A stretch of DNA of 64,000 nucleotides from positions 1 to 64,000 of the forward strand of contig CAUYLG010059265.1 of the NCBI GenBank assembly GCA_963573385.1, given 5' to 3'. The DNA comes from Cacajao melanocephalus. Its lineage: Eukaryota; Chordata; Mammalia; Primates; Pitheciidae. Shown here one piece after another: positions 48,167 through 59,628 of the stretch. The stretch's first letter is position 1; every line of letters begins with the position of its first letter. Made by a program: the position numbers and the translations under genes. The notes beneath the pieces were generated by a model. It ran no database searches. It was given only the letters and a program-made list of their open reading frames with translations, and was not told the DNA's origin.

Positions 48167-49505
48167 TTTAATTCCCATACAAATGAGTGAAAACAAATAC
48201 AATCTTAGATTTTTACAGCTTCTAGATAAACCGTAGAAATTTTGGTTTATTTTTTTTTGTGGGTACCATGGGGAGAGGTGACAATTACAGTCCCTTTTAT
48301 ATATTACATGAGGGACAGAATAGCATTCAAATGTTTGTTTTATAGTGAATCATATTGTAATGAATAATATTGAAGCTAATATTAAAATATTATAATAAAG
48401 AGCAAAGTACATTACTATTGATTTTAAGGGAAATGACCGTGATAAAAATGAAATAATTTCAATACATAAAAATTTAAATTTAGAGCTAGTGAATGAAGTG
48501 AAAATATATCAAAATATTGAGTTGTTTTGCATTATTATCAAATTGGCACATGTGTATTAGGTAGTGAAGCAGAGAACTTCCTTTAGATGAATACACAAAA
48601 CAATTTAATTAAAAAAGTACTAAGCACGATAATAGGGAAAATGTAGATTAAAAATTATAATTACGCAGAAAAGAGAGGCCATTTGAAACGACGCTGACAA
48701 CTTGAGTAATGTTAAAATATATCAAAAGGCCAATGTCTTAACAAACAGAACTTGGTTTAGTCTCTCATCCCCTCAGCTAAATAGAAGAGTGTACATGTGT
48801 ACGCGATGTTGTTGTTGTTTGTTGCATTGTTGTTGTTGTGAACACACCCAAATTATCCCTCTTTACAAATTTATTTTATGAACTACTTTAGTCTGGGGGG
48901 TTTTATTTTGGGGGTTGTTTTTTCTTTTTTACTTTGGAGTGAAGGTCTTGCCATTTTTTTTTTTTTGTCATCATCCAAAGAAATAAAAATATCTGTGAAG
49001 TCACGTAGTCCTTTTTTGAGTCAGTACCATAGGGAATCAGTGGTACAGATGAAAGAATATTGTGACTTTTGCATGTATTGGAGTGGGAGGTTTTTATAAG
49101 TATTTCCCCAAATTCATGGACAATCTAGTCTCATCATTCACATATTATGTTTTGCTAATTTCCCTACTTACTACAACGTACTTTTAACTCCCAAATTGCA
49201 ATATTTTCCTGTTCCTTGGGGGACATGCTAGAATGGCAAAGGGTTTGATTCACCATTCATGTATTTTCCCATCTCAAATCTGACAAGAGAAAGCTCTGCT
49301 TTCTTATTCCAACTCTCGTAAAAGATGACCAGAGGATGGAGATGGTAGAGACTGTGCCAAGTAATGCAAAAAGTCTGGATTAGCTGGATCAGACTTGAAT
49401 CACAACTCTAAGATATTCAGTTTCTTGTAGCACTTTAGTAAGTAATTTTTTATGTATTCTCACTACGTAATGTGTTGTTGGTGTATACACCTGTGCATGC
49501 ACCTG
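48167..49505. other. Unassigned AT-rich interval
   Basis: Includes an interrupted TTG array at 48808-48838 and a T-run near 48954-48966. No gene recognised. Confidence 0.35.
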
Positions 49506-49541
49506 TGTATGTATGTATGTATGTATGTATGTATGTATGTA
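49506..49541. repeat. (TATG)n tetranucleotide STR
   Basis: About nine uninterrupted TATG units. Confidence 0.98.
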
Positions 49542-49659
49542 TATGTGTGTTTATAGTCCTGGTTAAAAAATTTTTTAAAAATAATAGAGATTAGTTCAGA
49601 GAACAAGAATGCTTAACTTCTCCTGGTATTTATGTCTATCTATAATCCTCTCATCTTAA

Positions 49660-50100
49660 ATGTACACAAAACTTAAGACTTGTTTCTAACTGACAGGATA
49701 CAGTGGAGATAGAATGTCACTCCCATGATTATATTATACACTATTGCAACTTTTGTCTTCTAGCAAACCCTGTTCATTTGTACTTTTGATGAAGCAAATA
49801 GCCATGTTGTAAACTGGCCTATGGAGAGGCCCACATGGCAAGAAATAGAGCCTTCCTGGCCAAAAGCCAGGAAGAATTTGATGCTTTTGGTCCAGAAGTC
49901 TGAAAGAGCATTATTCTTTCCAAAACCACATTAATAAGTTTAGAATCAGATCCTTCCCCAGTCAAACTTTTAGATGATACCACAGCTGTATCCAACAACT
50001 TCATTACAGCCTTATGAGATACCCTGAGCAGAGAACCTATTTAGGTCACGCAAAAGCTGCTGACCTACAGATAGAAATAATAAAATGATAAACTTATACG
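49660..50100 (+). mobile_element. MLT1-type LTR
   Basis: gaagcaaatagccatgttgt, ggcctatggagaggcccaca, tccttccccagtcaaacttt, cagccttatgagataccctg with agcagagaacct, and acctacagatagaaataata match the sense 3' half of an MLT1 LTR. The 61-codon antisense frame at 49819-50004 lies in it. Confidence 0.82.
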
Positions 50101-50393
50101 GTTTTTAACAACTAAAGTTGGGGTACTACATTATGGATTAATAGAAGACTAACTGAGATATATATGTTATCAATATGATTAAGCGAAATCATTATATTTA
50201 AGTGTTCTCATTTAGTGAAGGAAATAAGGAAGAAAATAAAAGAAGGGAGGAAAGGACAGAGTAAGGGAAAGAATGTTTTCATATGCATTAAGCTAATTGC
50301 AATGATATTTAAAACTCTTTCTAAAGTGTCTTACTCCAATTTAAAGCTTACTGTTATTTTGACAAAATTTCAAATTTAATGTTTGGTTTGTGG

Positions 50394-50405
50394 CTTGTGT
50401 TTTAT
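50394..50405. repeat. Left target-site duplicate of a short L1
   Basis: cttgtgttttat here matches cttgtgttttat at 50613-50624. Confidence 0.9.
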
Positions 50406-50612
50406 TTTATTTATTTATTTTACTTTAAGTTCTGGGGTATATGTGCAGATCTTGCAGGATTGTTACATAGGTATACCCATGCCATGTTGGTTTGCTGCCC
50501 CCATCCCCCTATCACCTACATTAGGTATTTCTCCCAGTGTTATCCCTCCCCAGTGTCCCCACCCCCAGCTAACCCTCCCCGAATCCACCACCCCACAACA
50601 GACCCCAGTGGA
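50406..50612 (-). mobile_element. 5'-truncated primate L1 3' end, reversed
   Basis: A T/A-rich tail, then ttactttaagttctggggta, gtgcagatcttgcaggattg, ttggtttgctgcccccatcc and caccccacaacagaccccag. About 205 bp of the antisense L1 3' UTR lies between two perfect 12-bp copies of cttgtgttttat. Overlapping plus-strand frames of 88 and 92 codons are antisense readings. Confidence 0.95.
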
Positions 50613-50624
50613 CTTGTGTTTTAT
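50613..50624. repeat. Right target-site duplicate of a short L1
   Basis: Second perfect 12-bp copy, directly after the truncated 5' end of the element. Confidence 0.9.
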
Positions 50625-52194
50625 AGAAAGGCAAGGGGATGTTAGCTTGAATTTCCTTTAAAGTGTCTTTCAGCTGTGACATCCTAGGCTTATATTTTTT
50701 CTTAACCTATCAACAAAGATGCCCTTATATAACATTTCTTATTCTACTAAAAATTAATTTTTCATTTTTCTGTTTTTTCTTAAAACATGGTTTTAGATTT
50801 TAAAAATTCTCAGGGTAGTATGTGCAAAAAGTTGAACTATATCTCAAAGGGTTTTTCTTTTTTCACTTGTGAATTAGAAATCTCTTTTACAATGAAACTT
50901 TTTGTTTATTTTTTCAGAATAGAACTTTAAGTGGTTTGCAAATACCACTGAATCTTGAAAATGGCAAATGCAAATAAAAACCTTTCTAAAAGGAAAGCAG
51001 ACTACTTAGACTTGTTCACATATAATCAAAGTGAAGATGTTTCTCCTATCAGGTGCCAGAAAAGTTTAAAAAATTCTATTATTTGGTGAATAATGGATAT
51101 AGCTTTTGATACAATACAATCATAGTAAAATTGTTTCAGAGATGGTGTTGGAGAAATAATGGATTTTGAAACAATATAATCACAGCAAAGGGAATTTCAG
51201 GTCCCTGGGCATAAAGTAATTTTATAAATAGCATTACCTACTTTGATAAATTTATAAGCTTTAAGCAGAAAAAGAAAGTTATATAAGTAGAAAGTGTGAT
51301 TTAAAATACCCTTCACAAATTAAAATAAAATAATTATCATGATCAGAATTGAATTTCATAACTTTGCTATTCAAACCATGGACATTTATCTTTTACTTTT
51401 AATTATATTAAAATAGAGTACGCAAATCCCATTCTCGTATTTGTAATGAATTTTATGTTCTGGACATAAATTAGGGGTGATAAAACTAATACATAATTGA
51501 CTTTTGAATAGAGCTGTCTCTTCTATTTTAAGAAACAGATTTTAATAAGTATTGATAAATAATCCCTGTTTTCATATAATATAAATCTTAATTGGACATA
51601 TACAACTTTACTCTTAGTTTTTTTTTTCCAGATAGTCCTTTAGGGAAAGTATCACATTCAATGCTTTAAAATATTATTTAACTTTAACATTTTATGTCTT
51701 TAAATCATATACTTTTCTGTAGCCAAACATTTGTCATCATCCATTGCTTTTAGCTGTTACTAGAGATATTATTGTGATTTAATTTGTATATATTGTTTGG
51801 CTAGAAACTAGAAACTGTCCATGTCAGATTTATTCTGCTAAACTGGTGATAGCCCATACACTTTGTTGATATAGTTTTCTTATGTAATGCTAAATTATTT
51901 CACTATTTATTAACTATTAAAATATAATACTTAGGACTATCTTCTATCCCTGTTCTACAATTGTTGCACTATCATCTTGTTAACTTCAAGCATTTTTTGA
52001 TTCAATAATTAAATTGTTAAGCTTCTAATGGGTTAAAATAATCATGTATTTATACTTTATAATCCTGTGTTTTATGCAAATCAGTACCAATTTTCATTCA
52101 ATTTAGGATCAGTACCATATTAAGACATCTCAGTGCGGAAGAAAGTTGAATAGTACTAATTAGCGACTTACACAAAATTTACTATAATACGTTA
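50625..52194. other. AT-rich unassigned interval
   Basis: No gene or named repeat. An imperfect local repeat at 51085-51201 is described under findings. Confidence 0.35.
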
Positions 52195-52406
52195 GGTTTC
52201 CTTAACTTTGGCATTATTAACATTTTGGAATGAGTAATTATTTGTTGTGGGGAGCTGTCCTGTACATTGTAGGATGTTTACCAGCCTCCCTGACCTCTAC
52301 CCACTATGCGTCAGAAGCAGCATGTCCCTCTAGCTGAAACAAACAGAAAAGGCATTGCCAAATGCCTTTTGAGATTGGTGTGGGGATCCCTAGATGAGAA
52401 CCACTG
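52195..52406 (-). mobile_element. MER20 (hAT-Charlie MITE), reversed
   Basis: Close to the full MER20 length in reversed order: aactttggcattattaacat, gctgtcctgtacattgtagg, ctgacctctacccactatgc, cattgccaaatgcc and terminal gatgagaaccactg. It has no coding capacity. Confidence 0.92.
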
Positions 52407-52481
52407 CTATACAGAAATAATTCCTCATGCTGTTATTTGAGAAAATTTTACTTTTGATTGTAACCCTAATAGAATAATTGC

Positions 52482-53060
52482 CTGATGTACCCACCTAGTC
52501 TCACCAAGTTGCAGCAGAGTTTTAATCATAGGGTTACTGATGGAGGAGGTGAGAAGATACTGCCAATCCACCTCGCCAAAGAATTTGGGGCTAGTGTTTT
52601 TAAGGATTTGGGAGTGAGCCAAAGTGTAGAGATAGTTGTGGATAGAGAGTGGGGAGTGAAGTCTTGGATAGGGATATGAAGAAGCTGTATTTTCATGTTG
52701 ATGGCTTTCCTCTGCAGAGGTCTGAGGTCTCCAAACTGGTTGCTGGAATTAGGAAACTGAAAAATATCTTAAGGTATCCTTAAACAAAAACCTTATCATT
52801 CTGTAGTCAGAGATCCTGTTTATAGAAACAATGAAGATACATATCAATTCTTAAACAGTCTTTTGGTCCTAATGTCCAAGATCCTATCTATAGGAACAAT
52901 GGAGACTCAAACGGTCAGTGTTTGGTTCTGTATGACATTTAGCAACATGAAAATGTGCCAAAGTGTAGCTGGGTTAATACATACTTACAATTGCATTTCT
53001 TTCCAGAAGCCGGCATGCAATTCTTGGCAACCCTGTGGAGATGCTTGTTTGATGGTTTAG
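52482..53060 (-). mobile_element. Possible ERV LTR, reversed
   Basis: A starting tgatgtacccacc, then gttgcagcagagttttaatc, aaagaatttggggctagtgt and a related pair of segments (agatcctgtttatagaaaca and agatcctatctataggaaca, about 68 bp apart) suggest a reversed class I LTR. I cannot name it or fix its right end. Confidence 0.4.
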
Positions 53061-53264
53061 GAATTTACTTAGAATTTTGCACTTAAAATTGAATACAAAT
53101 TTACTAAGTTTGGAGTTACAGTGCTACTTATTTTTATACTATGTTTTAGAAAATCAATATAGCATTTATTTCTATTCTGATTGAGTTGATGATGAGTTGG
53201 GCTGGCTAGACACAATGAAATTTGTTTATATTGATACTTGATTAGCCATAGTACCATGCAAATA

Positions 53265-53324
53265 GTCTATAAGACGTTGTAAATATAAGTCTATATCTAT
53301 GAGACGTTGTAAATATATTTGTCT
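53265..53324. repeat. 30-bp tandem repeat, two copies
   Basis: aagacgttgtaaatata (53271) and gagacgttgtaaatata (53301) are spaced 30 bp apart within similar context (tctat before each). Confidence 0.85.
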
Positions 53325-53348
53325 CTGCAGTTTTCTTCTATCTTTACT

Positions 53349-53728
53349 AAACACTTGACTTTATATGAGATTAAAACTTTGTTTCACATGAAACCATGAA
53401 ACATTTATTACTATTTATGGAATATAGGTGTGAACAAAATAACTTTAAGCTTAATTATTTTAGGACACATTGGCCTGAGTTATATGTTCTCTACTTTGCT
53501 TCAGTATTATGTTTATATTTAAATCTATACATGTTTACAAACACTTGACTTTATATAAGATTAAAACTTTATTTAACATGAAACCATGAAACATTTATTA
53601 CTATTTATGGAATATAGGTGTGAACAAAATAACTTTAAGCTTAATTATTTTAGAACACATTGGCCTGAGTTATATATTCTATACTTTGCTTCAGTGTTAT
53701 GTTTATATTTAAATCTATACATGTTTAC
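53349..53728. repeat. 190-bp tandem duplication
   Basis: Copy 1 (53349-53538) and copy 2 (53539-53728) differ at about seven positions by eye (roughly 4 %), with no indel. They share caccacttgac-like starts (acacttgactttatat), ccatgaaacatttattacta, gaatataggtgtgaacaaaa and aaatctatacatgtttaca. It belongs to no repeat family I know. Confidence 0.95.
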
Positions 53729-54051
53729 ATATATTTGTAATATAAAATAAGTTATAACAGTATAAATAAGTGGAATAGTGAAACTGATGAAAGTTTGTTG
53801 TTTTAAAGAATAACACATCATTTGCTGAATATGTATGAATTAATAAGTGAAAGAGGTAAGAACTAATAACAACGAAAAATAAGAGAACTAATATTCCTAG
53901 TTGAAAGTAAGAGAAAAGACTTCTCCTTTAGAATATTTACTTTAGAAAATGCTATTGTAAGAACTGTCTCCTTTCTTTGAAATGTATATAAAGACTTTTG
54001 AAAAGTAGGTAGGTCTTTGCCAAGTTTAAGACCCAGCATTGCCTTTCTCAA

Positions 54052-54157
54052 GAACTAAAACAATTAAACTTAAAGTTATTTTTTTCACAGCTATATTCCA
54101 TAAATAATAATAAATGTTTCAGGATTTCATGTGAAACAAAGGTTTAATCTCACATCT
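54052..54157. repeat. Inverted partial copy of the 190-bp unit
   Basis: cttaaagttatttt, gctatattccataaataata, ataaatgtttca and catgtgaaacaaag are the reverse complement of about 53369-53467. In the best 66 bp I count about five differences. At positions where the two direct copies differ (tgagatt and ctttgtttcac), it agrees with copy 1. Confidence 0.88.
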
Positions 54158-56589
54158 CTTTGAAATATAAACAATGAAGGAGGTAACAAAATGTATCTTC
54201 CCCTTCTGTGGCAGAGTCAGAGTCTAACTTGCTCCAAATTGCAAAATTACCTCTTGTCACAAAAGATATAAGAAGTTTGTGTTCTACCATGGATAAGCCA
54301 ATTAGTCAATTATGTTGACATGGATGGTAGTCATAATTACCAGGTGAGTCTGGAACAGACTATGCATGATCAATGGTTCTATTAAGTTGTCTTACTTCAA
54401 GACTACTTATTGTTTATCTTGAGAAAATGTATGCAGTGAGTTGTATCTGGTTGGCTACATAAAAGAGTGAGTTTTTTTTTGTTTGTTTGTTTTTTTGGTC
54501 TTTGAAATCTCTTAGCAGGTTTTCCTGTTTAGCACAGTACATTCTGGTTTAATGCTTATTCAATAATAAAATTTTTTTCCCATGATTCCTTTATGTAGAG
54601 AATTTCTAGGTCGTGAGAATATTTTTTAAATTAGATTTCCAAAACAAAAGGGATTAGTAAACAGGAGTTGAATTGATGTTATGCTACATGCATTTTAGTT
54701 TAGTTTCACTCTGCTTTAATTCCTTTTACCTGAAAACCAGGAAGAAATAAGTTAGGTTTGTTATACCTAGGCCCAAGTGATGATATTCTGGTGGGTGGGT
54801 GAATACTGTGGCAGAGAAGCCTTGCTGAAAGAATATTCACTTTGCTGGAGAGGGCTCTGGTTTTTACTTTTGCTATAGGTTAAAATAAGACGTATTGGGA
54901 AAGAAAATACTGGCAGATATGCCCTGGAGAATAACCCTCCTACTGAGTCCTCTGCCATCTCTGCTGTTCTGCTAAATAAGTCCAGAAATAAGGCTATGAA
55001 AATAGTGCAATTGGGTCCAGAAACATTAAGTTAAGAAGTGGAGCTTTGCAGATGTCAAAGACCTTTAGGCAAAACACCTAAAGAAGTTTTTGTCTCCATT
55101 CATTCCTCTTCCAACCCACCCTCCTTCTTTTCTCTCTTATGTCTTGTCTCTGCATTTATTAAAAAGCCACGGATAAGTTAAAGATGTATTAACTTCATTG
55201 AAGCATGTGGCAATTTAACATCCAGGCAATATCCTTGAGGCTATTTCCTGTGGATAGGTAACAAAGAATTACTAAATTTATTTCACTCAAAGTAGAAAAC
55301 CCTGACTCATGCAATTCTTATAAAAGCCTACCTAATATTAGGAAGCTCAGCTGGCTGGAATCTTACTGCTTTTTACTTTACTATTTCTCCCGGTTTTCCA
55401 TATCTTCTGATAAATTGGTTTAATTAAAGATTTTCAGCCATTTTTCAAAATATTTTTAAACTTTGCAAACTATTTCTAAAATGTTATACAGTGGATTTTT
55501 AAATCCCACAATAATTGTGATGTAAAAATTATTCCTGTATTTCTTCATAACACTGTACCTATGTTTCTGTTTATGGCCGTCTCTAGGATTTTCTTCCTTC
55601 CACTATGATAGAAGCAGTCACTATACATTTTGGTGGCTGTTAAATAAGCAGAAGTAGTGTCTCTCTTGTTGTGACTTGCCACTGTTGGTATGTGTGTGGT
55701 ATTCCAGACACCACACTAATGTGCCCTACAAGGAGAGGGGAATTTATGCAGTTTGCAGAGGATACATATTAGGTTTCTAGATTTGAAGTTACTGACGATT
55801 GTTTTTCAATAAGTTTACTAATTTCCTTCTGAAATAAAAGCAGAAGAAGAAAAGGCAAATCCAATATAGCAATTTGAAGTAATTAAAAAGTATATTTTAG
55901 TACAATGGACTCTTCATTCTATAGTAAGTGTTCATATTCATTTTTTAAACACAGTCTAAATGTTCTATGCATAGACACCACAAAAGAAAGACAAATAAAA
56001 TTATTCCCAATTTTGGCTTTCTCTGTTGATCCTAAAAACTTAAAATGTCGAGTCTGGCCTATTATTTACTGCTGTTTTCATTTTCAAATTTTATTCCTGT
56101 GCATCTTCAAATACATTATTTTTCCAAATAAATGTGAATACATTTTGTCTCAAACATAATTTAACTCAATGTAGTTAATTTTTTTTAAATTTATTTACTG
56201 TGTACATTGTTTTTGATTTAATAATAAATATAATTTAAAAGTAATAAAATGAAAATAAAGCAATTTGCATAACATATTTGTTTTTTGTTTGAACATTTTT
56301 ATTATAAAATTTGAATTTTGTCAAATTACTAAGTAAGACTTAACAGTGATTGAAAAAAATACTCATTCTTTATTCAGGGTTTACAAAATCACCATATTGG
56401 TATTTTTTTAGTTCCTAATGATCATTTTGGTAACATCTTGAACCTAGCTCTATGACACTGAGTTTGACAAAAAGTAATTATGTTGATTACTTGGTGGTTA
56501 TACAACTAAACATATTTCCCCAAATTCATCTAATAGTACACTAAAAATTGATAAATTTTATTGTACATAAATTTAGCCAAATAGGGCTT
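54158..56589. other. AT-rich unassigned interval
   Basis: About 2.4 kb with no gene or named repeat. A T/G-rich patch (ttttttttgtttgtttgttt) lies at about 54473. Frames are short and domain-free. Confidence 0.35.
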
Positions 56590-56898
56590 ATTTAAAATAG
56601 AGAAAAAATAAACTGTCTATACATGTAACAATAGATATGAATCTCAAAAATGTGTATATTGAGGGAAAAAAAGATGCAAAAGCAAATGTCAAATGAAATT
56701 GAAGAACACACAAAAATAATTTAGAATGATAACAATCAAAAGAGTGGTTGCTGAAGAGAGTTAGGGATTGACTAGAATGGGACACAAGTAAACAGTAGAG
56801 GAAAAGGTGTCCTCATTTGTATACAGATTACATTAGTACATGTATTTGTCAAAACTCAATGAATTTTATTCTCAATATTTGTGCATTTTATCTTAACT
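56590..56898 (+). mobile_element. L1M 3' UTR
   Basis: gatatgaatctcaaaaatgt, agagtggttgctgaagagag, acatgtatttgtcaaaactc and gtgcattttatcttaacttt are old L1 3' UTR sequence in sense orientation. It is the target into which a younger L1 inserted. Confidence 0.78.
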
Positions 56899-56916
56899 TT
56901 AAAAAATAGTGGAAAC
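56899..56916. repeat. Left target-site duplicate of a twin-primed L1
   Basis: ttaaaaaatagtggaaac here pairs with ttaaaaaacagtgtaaac at 57793-57810, two mismatches in 18. Confidence 0.88.
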
Positions 56917-57053
56917 ATATCCTTCACCCACTTTTTGATGGGGTTTGGTTTTTTTCTTGGAAATTTGTTTAAGTTGTTTCTAGATTCTTGATATTAGCCC
57001 TTTATCAGATGGGTAGATTACAAAATATTTTTCCCCTTCTGTTGGTTGCTGGT
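56917..57053 (-). mobile_element. Inverted 5' segment of a twin-primed L1
   Basis: ccttcacccactttttgatg with gggtttgg, tcttgatattagccctttat and ttctgttggttgctggttct are antisense L1 ORF2. They stand directly before sense ORF2 sequence from the same region of the element. Confidence 0.9.
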
Positions 57054-57792
57054 TCTCTCACCAGTTAGAATGGCGATCATTAAAAAATCTAGAGACAAAT
57101 GCTGGAGAGGGTGTGGAGAAATAGTAACCCTTTTACACTATTGGTGGGAGTTTAAATTAGTTCAGCCATAGTAGTAGACAGTGTGGCATTTCCTCAAGGA
57201 TATAGAACTATAATTATCATTTGACCCAGCAATCCCGTTACTGAGTATATACCCAAAGGATTATAAAACATTGAATTATAAAGACACATGCCCACATATG
57301 TTTATTGCAGCACTGATTACAATAGCAAAGACTTGGAACCAACCCAAATGCCCATCAATAACAGACTGGATAAAGAAAATGTGGCACGGATACACAATGG
57401 AATACTATGCAGCCATAAAAAAGGATGAGTTCATGTCCTTTGCAGGGATGTGGATGAAGCCTGAAACCATCATTCTCAGCAAACTAGAATAGAAAACCAA
57501 ACACCACACATTCTCACTCATAAGTGGGTGATGAACAATGAGAGAACATATGGACACAGGGAGGGGAACATCCCACACTGGGGCGTTTTGGGGGTGGGGG
57601 AGCTCGGGAAGGAATAGCAGGGGGTGGTGGAATAGGGGAGGGATAACATTAGGAGAAATACCTAATGTAGATGTTGGGGGATGGAGTCAGTAAACCACTA
57701 TGGCATGTGTATACTTATGTAACAATCCCGCAGAATCTGCACATATTCCTCAGAACTTAAAGTATAATTTTAAAAAAAGGGAAAAAATAAAA
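57054..57792 (+). mobile_element. Sense 3' segment of a twin-primed primate L1
   Basis: ctcaccagttagaatggcga, agggtgtggagaaatagtaa, tttgacccagcaatcccgtt, tacacaatggaatactatgc and tgtatacttatgtaacaatc, ending in A-rich sequence at about 57768-57792, form the ORF2 end and 3' UTR of an L1P-type element. Confidence 0.95.
57271..57492 (+). pseudogene. L1 ORF2 C-terminal remnant
   Basis: This 73-codon open stretch lies inside the twin-primed L1 and keeps the extreme C-terminal part of L1 ORF2p. Recognisable strings are IAKTWNQPKCPS and MEYYAAIKKDEFMSF. The endonuclease and reverse transcriptase domains are absent, because the element is truncated and its 5' part inverted. It cannot make an active protein. 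Confidence 0.9.
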
Positions 57793-57810
57793 TTAAAAAA
57801 CAGTGTAAAC
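57793..57810. repeat. Right target-site duplicate of a twin-primed L1
   Basis: ttaaaaaacagtgtaaac, matching 16 of 18 bases of the left copy. Confidence 0.88.
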
Positions 57811-59628
57811 AATTTTAAGAAAAAATAATAAAAATTTAACTTTGTTGGGTCTATTGCCCAGCTTTACAAATAGAACATTGCCAATTCCTTAGAAACCCCT
57901 TTGCTGCCTCTGTTTAATCATCTTTTCCTCCCTCATGTTCTTATGACCTCTGGATTTTGATGATTTGGAAGAGACACATTCTCAGCCAGCCTCAGTTGCA
58001 CAGATTCTTCATTTCCTGGAATTCACCTTCCTTCCAATTCCTCCATCAGTGTAGGAGCAGCTCCCTGTCTCCAACGGCATTATAAACACATCCTCGATAT
58101 TGTAGTGAAATCATTCTATGACTCTTACAATGTCAATGTAAAATTATGGATTCAAAATTTGGATTTCCAAATCCAGTTGGTGACAGTTAATACCATTCTC
58201 TCAGAGAAAAAGGAGAGCTACTGAATATACACTCAACTCAAACATATTCCTCTTGAGAGACGTGATTTCAGTCAACCTGCCAGATTTAAATTGGAGGTAC
58301 ATTTAATATCAGAGCCGGTGGTTCTAGTCCTAAAAATTACTTGAAGAATTCCACTACACTTGTGCAATTTGTGGTGATAGTATAATAAGCAATTTTCTGA
58401 TTTTGACTCTGAAGACTCCAAGATCAGAATTATGCCTGGTTTTTCAGAGCCAACTGACAAATCAGTCATATCGTCTTGCTAAAATTTAAGCAATGGACTG
58501 TGGACCCATCAGCAGAGTCCTGATGTTTATATTCCAACAGACTCTGTGTGACTCTGGATTTTTGTGCTTGAAATAAATATTGTAATATTTGGGGCTCTGA
58601 GCACCTTCAAATAATATCATCCCCACCAATTTGCCAACTGAATTATAAAAAGTTTGTGAAATAAAACCGAAAAGGAAGCATAGAGAACAAAATACCACCT
58701 GTAGTATTCATGAAGAAAAGCTGCCAGGTGAAGCTTAGTAGAAAAGTCAAATGGGCCATGTATTAGATGTCCACAGTGAGTCAAAGCAACTCGTCAGATA
58801 CCAATACTCTCACTAAATAAAAAAGAACATTGGCTCTTTCAAGTGCTTCTGAGAGAAACTAAATAGGAAAGAGCTGAGGCAATTGTATCTGTCCAAACAT
58901 GCTTCACAAATATATCAATTAGGGAAATCATTCCATGTTCCCAGTATAGAAAGAAACCTATGTATACCTACTAGAGTTAATCGCCCTTCACTGGAAGGAA
59001 ACAGATGATAAGCACTTTCTAGTAAAAAAATTACCAGGCTATAGCTACCATACTGGAAGTGTGGTAGCTCCTTTTGGGTTATGAGAATCACAGCCTTATA
59101 AGTCTAGTATATTTGGCTTGGTTTCCTACAGACAGGTATGATTGCTTGCCAAAGTTAAGTTCTAAATGTGTCTAACCTTTCTGCTTCTCTTACTAATATT
59201 TGGAGAAAATATAAGTGTCATCACTTTAATGATTACTGAAGTTCTAATATAATTATTCACATTATCATTATCATTTTTACCATACAGGCCAAGTCATCAG
59301 AGTCAGGGAGCTAAGCAAATGGATCTTGTTTAGATCAGGCAAGTAACAATTGCAAGTTTGGTGTCCCTAAGGAATTTTTTTACTTTAATCCCTCCTGTCC
59401 TGTGCAATCCACTCAGCACATTTGAGAAACTGGTGCTTGGAAATATATGTCTGGATCCCATATTGGATGACATTTTGGAGCACACATCCCTTATCTAGGC
59501 ATTCTCAGATAAAGTTCAGCAACACCTTATCTGAGAAAATCTTTAAATATGTATGTTCAAAAGCTAGAATTTTCAGTTGCTTGGTTTATGTTATTCACCT
59601 AAGATGTCTACATCAATGCTATGCACAC
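57811..59628. other. Unassigned interval
   Basis: About 1.8 kb with no gene or named repeat. The antisense frames at 58272-58469 and 58486-58698 show no recognisable domain. Confidence 0.3.
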
